From the NCBI GenBank assembly GCA_023439505.1, contig JAEXNR010000027.1, forward strand, positions 5,058 to 69,057: a DNA stretch of 64,000 nucleotides, given 5' to 3'. Positions 61,177-64,000 of this stretch are shown in pieces; position 1 is the first letter of the stretch, and the number at the start of each line of letters is the position of its first letter. The notes below the pieces were generated by a model that had not been told where the DNA came from, searched no databases, and was given only the letters and a program-made list of their open reading frames with translations. Made by a program: the position numbers and the translations under genes. The DNA comes from Bacillota bacterium (lineage in GTDB: Bacteria > Bacillota > Clostridia > Lachnospirales > Lachnospiraceae).

Positions 61177-64000
61177 TTACCAATTATTATCATTTCCAAG
61201 CTTGATGACTGTAAAATTCGGACAGCCGGTAATTCCGTAGGTTGCAGAGATTCCGGGGTTTTCAATTGTTACATTCGTAAAGCTGGCACTGCCGGTACAC
61301 GGTCCCTGTCCGGCTTCGGATTTGATACAGAACTTTATACCGTAACGTGGTGGATGATTTACCTTCACATTGATGAAACGGATATTTTGCATCGGCAGCG
61401 CGTTGGGATACATGGTCTGAATCAGAATACCAAAATATACAGGATCGTTGATATCCACATTCTGTATCAGTATATTCTGCATGGTCCGGTCTCCGGTATA
61501 AACCCAGATGGCTCCGAAGTTCTGATAATCATTGATCTTATCATCAGCGTCAAAGCTGGTCCAGAAATCCCCGCCGCAGCGATCAAGAGTTACTCCGTCA
61601 AATATCGTATCACCGGAACCAAATCCAAGAGTATTATAACCAAAGCTGTAACTGTTAATGGTTAAACCAGGATAGGTCAACGTATCCGCACCATAAAGAT
61701 TCTGGAATATATTATTCGTCCCGCCATAAACAGCAAAGCTTGCTGCACGTCTCGGGCATACTGCCGTCAGATAAGAATACACATTTCCGGTATTAAAGCT
61801 GCTGCTGCCCGAATCTATTGCACTGAATAAGGCAAAGGAGTCATCCCCTGTACCCCTTGCATAACAGTTTGTGATTAAATTATAAGAGGAACCATTGGTC
61901 ATATTAATACCGTCGGCGTACATATTCTTGATCCGGCAATCACGGAAGGTATTGTAAGATGAATTTACGCCCCAATAAAGACATACAAAATGTTCGGCCC
62001 ATACATTTTCTACGGTAACATTCTGCATACCATCTCCGTTGATGAATTTACCGGGCCCATCGACACGATTAATATAATTGCCCCAGGCAGAGAGATCTTT
62101 TATCGTGGATCCATTTGCGGACGAGCTGATATTAAATCCGACATCGGAATTGGAGCTGCTTTGCGGTGCAACCAGTTTCGTATACCATGGACCTGCTCCG
62201 ATAATCTCCACGGCGCGGCCATATAAAAATATCTTATTTGTTATCTCCCAGGTTCCTGCCGGTATGAAGATTCCGACTTTGGAATTATCCTGCCTGAACT
62301 CACTGAGCGCCGTATCAATTGATTTTGTCGCAGAAACTTCCACATATTTGTCCGGATCAGGATTTGAAGCAGGTGCAGAAACATGTTCGATTTCAAGCAT
62401 ATCCAGATAGATCCAATTAACATCAGAAGCATCCTTTTGAATACGGATAACGGTCCCTGCCGGATATACCTGATCAAGCATCAACTGTGCATCTTCATAC
62501 AGCCAGTATGCTTTCGAGCCGGAATTATCATAACCCAGTCTTGACAGGGTTGTTGGACTTGCATACAAATAGGAGAATTTAGAAGTCACATTAAAATTAC
62601 CTTTATCCACTCCATTAATGTATAAACTGATGGTGCCATTCATATTTTCCGCAACAGCATTGCGCAGGACAAGTGCGTTGGCGGGCTGTATCAGGGTAAA
62701 TTCAAGGTATTCACCCGTGGAATCAAGATAAACCGCACTCCTTCCTGATGCCTCACCGGCATAATCCCCCAGGGTATTGTTCTTTGCCAGGATTGTGCCG
62801 TTGGTTGTATTGGATGGTGCTTCCGCTTCTAGCGTAATAAACGGCATATTGGCACCTCGTCCGGAATAGAGGCTGACAGTAGAGATATTGTTGGCTCTTT
62901 TCATGGCTATTTCTGTATTGTCACTGTCTACAACACATACAAGACTGTAGCTGCCATCTGCAGCGGTCCAGCTTCCTAAGGCAATATTAACTGAGGCTCC
63001 GGGATTTAACGTTCCGGTAAAGGCTCCATTCATTGTCTGTACTGCCGATCCGGCAGAATTATATATGGTTGCACTCACCGCGTGAGCACCCGAGGATGTT
63101 GCAATATTGCCCTGATTCTTTAGATTAACCGAAAAGAACATCGCATTTCCTGCACTTGGGTTATTGGGACTCCAGGAAACACTTCCAGTCAAATCAGAAC
63201 TGGGTACCTCATTTATCGTCAAACTACTCCTGCTTGTATAGGAATTATTCAGATAATTTAACTCAACCAGCGTATTACTCTCATTTGCATTCGCAGACAT
63301 GACATAGGAACCTGCATTCAGGTTACCTATATTCACAGATACCTGAGCGCTTTCTCCTGGCCCAATCTCCGGTATGTCTCCCACTCCCACCCGCTTTGAA
63401 TTAAGATAAAAACCAAGGCTGGAAGCTGCCGCCTGTGCTGTTCCGATGTTCTCAACCATGGCTGTCATGATAATACTGTCTGTCTCAACAGGTGATATCA
63501 GTGAAGCTGACAACCCTGTAATGATGAGATCAGGATTCGGTGCAGGTGTTCCGATAATCTGAAATTCAGCGACCTGACCGGCCGGAGCACCAGTGTTAGA
63601 TGTGAATTTTAACATAATCTCACTGACCCTGGCAGAAACCGGTATGGTTACCATATTATCGGCGGATGGATTAAATGTATAATTTGCTGCACCAACCAAA
63701 CTGGTAAATGCCGTGGTTTCCTGACCATGCCCCAAAACCTCAATATTCTGGGTCCGGGTCGACCATGCTGAATCCGGATTTAATTTGACCACCACGGAGT
63801 TTATGTCCGCATTCGCTCCCAGGTTGACTGTTAAGGTATTGGGATAAGAATTCCCTGCCCCTTCCCAATACGTTGTAGTATTATTATCAACTGCATTTGC
63901 CGCAACAAATGTGAATACGCTTGAGGATGCAGTAACCGGTTTGCCAACTGCCAGATTAGATCCTCCGGGTATTAGAGTGGGGGTTGGCGTGGCAGTGGGG
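61177..64000 (-). CDS. GH87-type alpha-1,3-glucanase/mycodextranase, N-terminus beyond window
   Basis: The frame is open to the window edge, so the start and signal peptide lie outside; an internal GTG at 63795 is not the true start. From the edge, 941 codons encode: a PTATPTPT linker; a discoidin/F5-8C-like carbohydrate-binding domain (SNLAVGKPVTASSS ... NAVDNNTTTYWEG); two CARDB domains (PDLIITGLSASL ..., then SDLTGSVSWSPN ...); a CBM35/CBM6-like domain (LEAEAPSN ... WIYLDMLEIEHV); and a C-terminal beta-helix catalytic domain. The helix holds YADGIN and, 23-24 residues on, GTGDDS. This spacing of three Asp matches, from memory, the catalytic triad of GH87 alpha-1,3-glucanases. The domain order also resembles those enzymes. 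It would cut fungal alpha-1,3-glucan or dental-plaque-like mutan outside the cell. Confidence 0.85.
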   Translation of the reverse strand, partial: PTATPTPTLIPGGSNLAVGKPVTASSSVFTFVAANAVDNNTTTYWEGAGNSYPNTLTVNLGANADINSVVVKLNPDSAWSTRTQNIEVLGHGQETTAFTSLVGAANYTFNPSADNMVTIPVSARVSEIMLKFTSNTGAPAGQVAEFQIIGTPAPNPDLIITGLSASLISPVETDSIIMTAMVENIGTAQAAASSLGFYLNSKRVGVGDIPEIGPGESAQVSVNIGNLNAGSYVMSANANESNTLVELNYLNNSYTSRSSLTINEVPSSDLTGSVSWSPNNPSAGNAMFFSVNLKNQGNIATSSGAHAVSATIYNSAGSAVQTMNGAFTGTLNPGASVNIALGSWTAADGSYSLVCVVDSDNTEIAMKRANNISTVSLYSGRGANMPFITLEAEAPSNTTNGTILAKNNTLGDYAGEASGRSAVYLDSTGEYLEFTLIQPANALVLRNAVAENMNGTISLYINGVDKGNFNVTSKFSYLYASPTTLSRLGYDNSGSKAYWLYEDAQLMLDQVYPAGTVIRIQKDASDVNWIYLDMLEIEHVSAPASNPDPDKYVEVSATKSIDTALSEFRQDNSKVGIFIPAGTWEITNKIFLYGRAVEIIGAGPWYTKLVAPQSSSNSDVGFNISSSANGSTIKDLSAWGNYINRVDGPGKFINGDGMQNVTVENVWAEHFVCLYWGVNSSYNTFRDCRIKNMYADGINMTNGSSYNLITNCYARGTGDDSFALFSAIDSGSSSFNTGNVYSYLTAVCPRRAASFAVYGGTNNIFQNLYGADTLTYPGLTINSYSFGYNTLGFGSGDTIFDGVTLDRCGGDFWTSFDADDKINDYQNFGAIWVYTGDRTMQNILIQNVDINDPVYFGILIQTMYPNALPMQNIRFINVKVNHPPRYGIKFCIKSEAGQGPCTGSASFTNVTIENPGISATYGITGCPNFTVIKLGNDNNW

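Noticed and set aside
63793..63795. GTG as the start of the GH87 protein
   Set aside because: The frame continues upstream to the window edge and encodes the beginning of a discoidin-like domain and a Pro-Thr linker, so the GTG is internal.

Overview
This 64 kb window is a low-GC (about 40% by eye) chromosomal stretch from an anaerobic member of the Clostridia, most likely a plant- or host-glycan-degrading Lachnospiraceae (Clostridium phytofermentans/Anaerocolumna-like). The inference rests on strong GGAGG ribosome sites, the two-subunit iron-sulfur serine dehydratase, LplABC-type sugar uptake, YesM/YesN signalling, MecA with a CIRCE element, very large secreted beta-helix and carbohydrate-binding proteins, and chemotaxis/flagellin-modification genes. 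Nearly everything is on the minus strand. No rRNA, tRNA, IS element, phage or CRISPR array was seen.

Layout. 1-2637: 5' part of a secreted beta-helix protein, cut by the left edge. 2.7-8.6 kb: a structured element, serine dehydratase (sdaAA/sdaAB), a Gfo/Idh/MocA oxidoreductase, a sugar-isomerase-like TIM barrel and a chemoreceptor. 8.6-17.4 kb: a glycan-scavenging cluster (YesM-type kinase, oxidoreductase, GH20 hexosaminidase, a remnant of a ROK kinase, NanE epimerase, GH2 beta-galactosidase). 17.4-21.2 kb: an oligosaccharide ABC importer (two permeases, lipoprotein) without its ATPase. 21.4-24.3 kb: divergent beta-propeller protein and AraC regulator, closed by a 24-bp perfect hairpin. 24.4-34.7 kb: a ten-gene catabolic cluster on one strand (two amidohydrolase-fold proteins, epimerase, DHDPS-family lyase, two uncharacterised carbohydrate-type proteins, PHP hydrolase, CBM9-like protein, oxidoreductase, DegT aminotransferase). 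Its substrate is not evident, and it is the best candidate for an undescribed pathway. A YesN-type response regulator lies just upstream.

36-49 kb: an OPA-type MFS transporter, an M20 amidohydrolase convergent with a DUF4127 gene, mecA behind a CIRCE-controlled promoter, a heterodimeric ABC exporter with its MarR regulator behind a 50-bp palindromic operator, and a DUF1538 membrane protein paired with a tandem PII-like protein. 49-61 kb: a Cache-HAMP-PAS-GGDEF-HD-GYP c-di-GMP protein, FliB flagellin methylase, a C45 Ntn-hydrolase, an ECF sigma/anti-sigma pair, two secreted transglutaminase-fold paralogues (one lacking catalytic residues) and glutamate dehydrogenase. 61.2-64.0 kb: a large secreted GH87-type alpha-1,3-glucanase/mycodextranase running off the right edge.

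Together the genes describe an organism that cuts polysaccharides outside the cell, imports oligosaccharides, trims them with GH2/GH20 enzymes, and oxidises or isomerises the unusual sugars with several Gfo/Idh/MocA enzymes. Two-component, AraC and c-di-GMP systems sense the surroundings. Functions are inferred from sequence motifs read by eye; no database search was possible.
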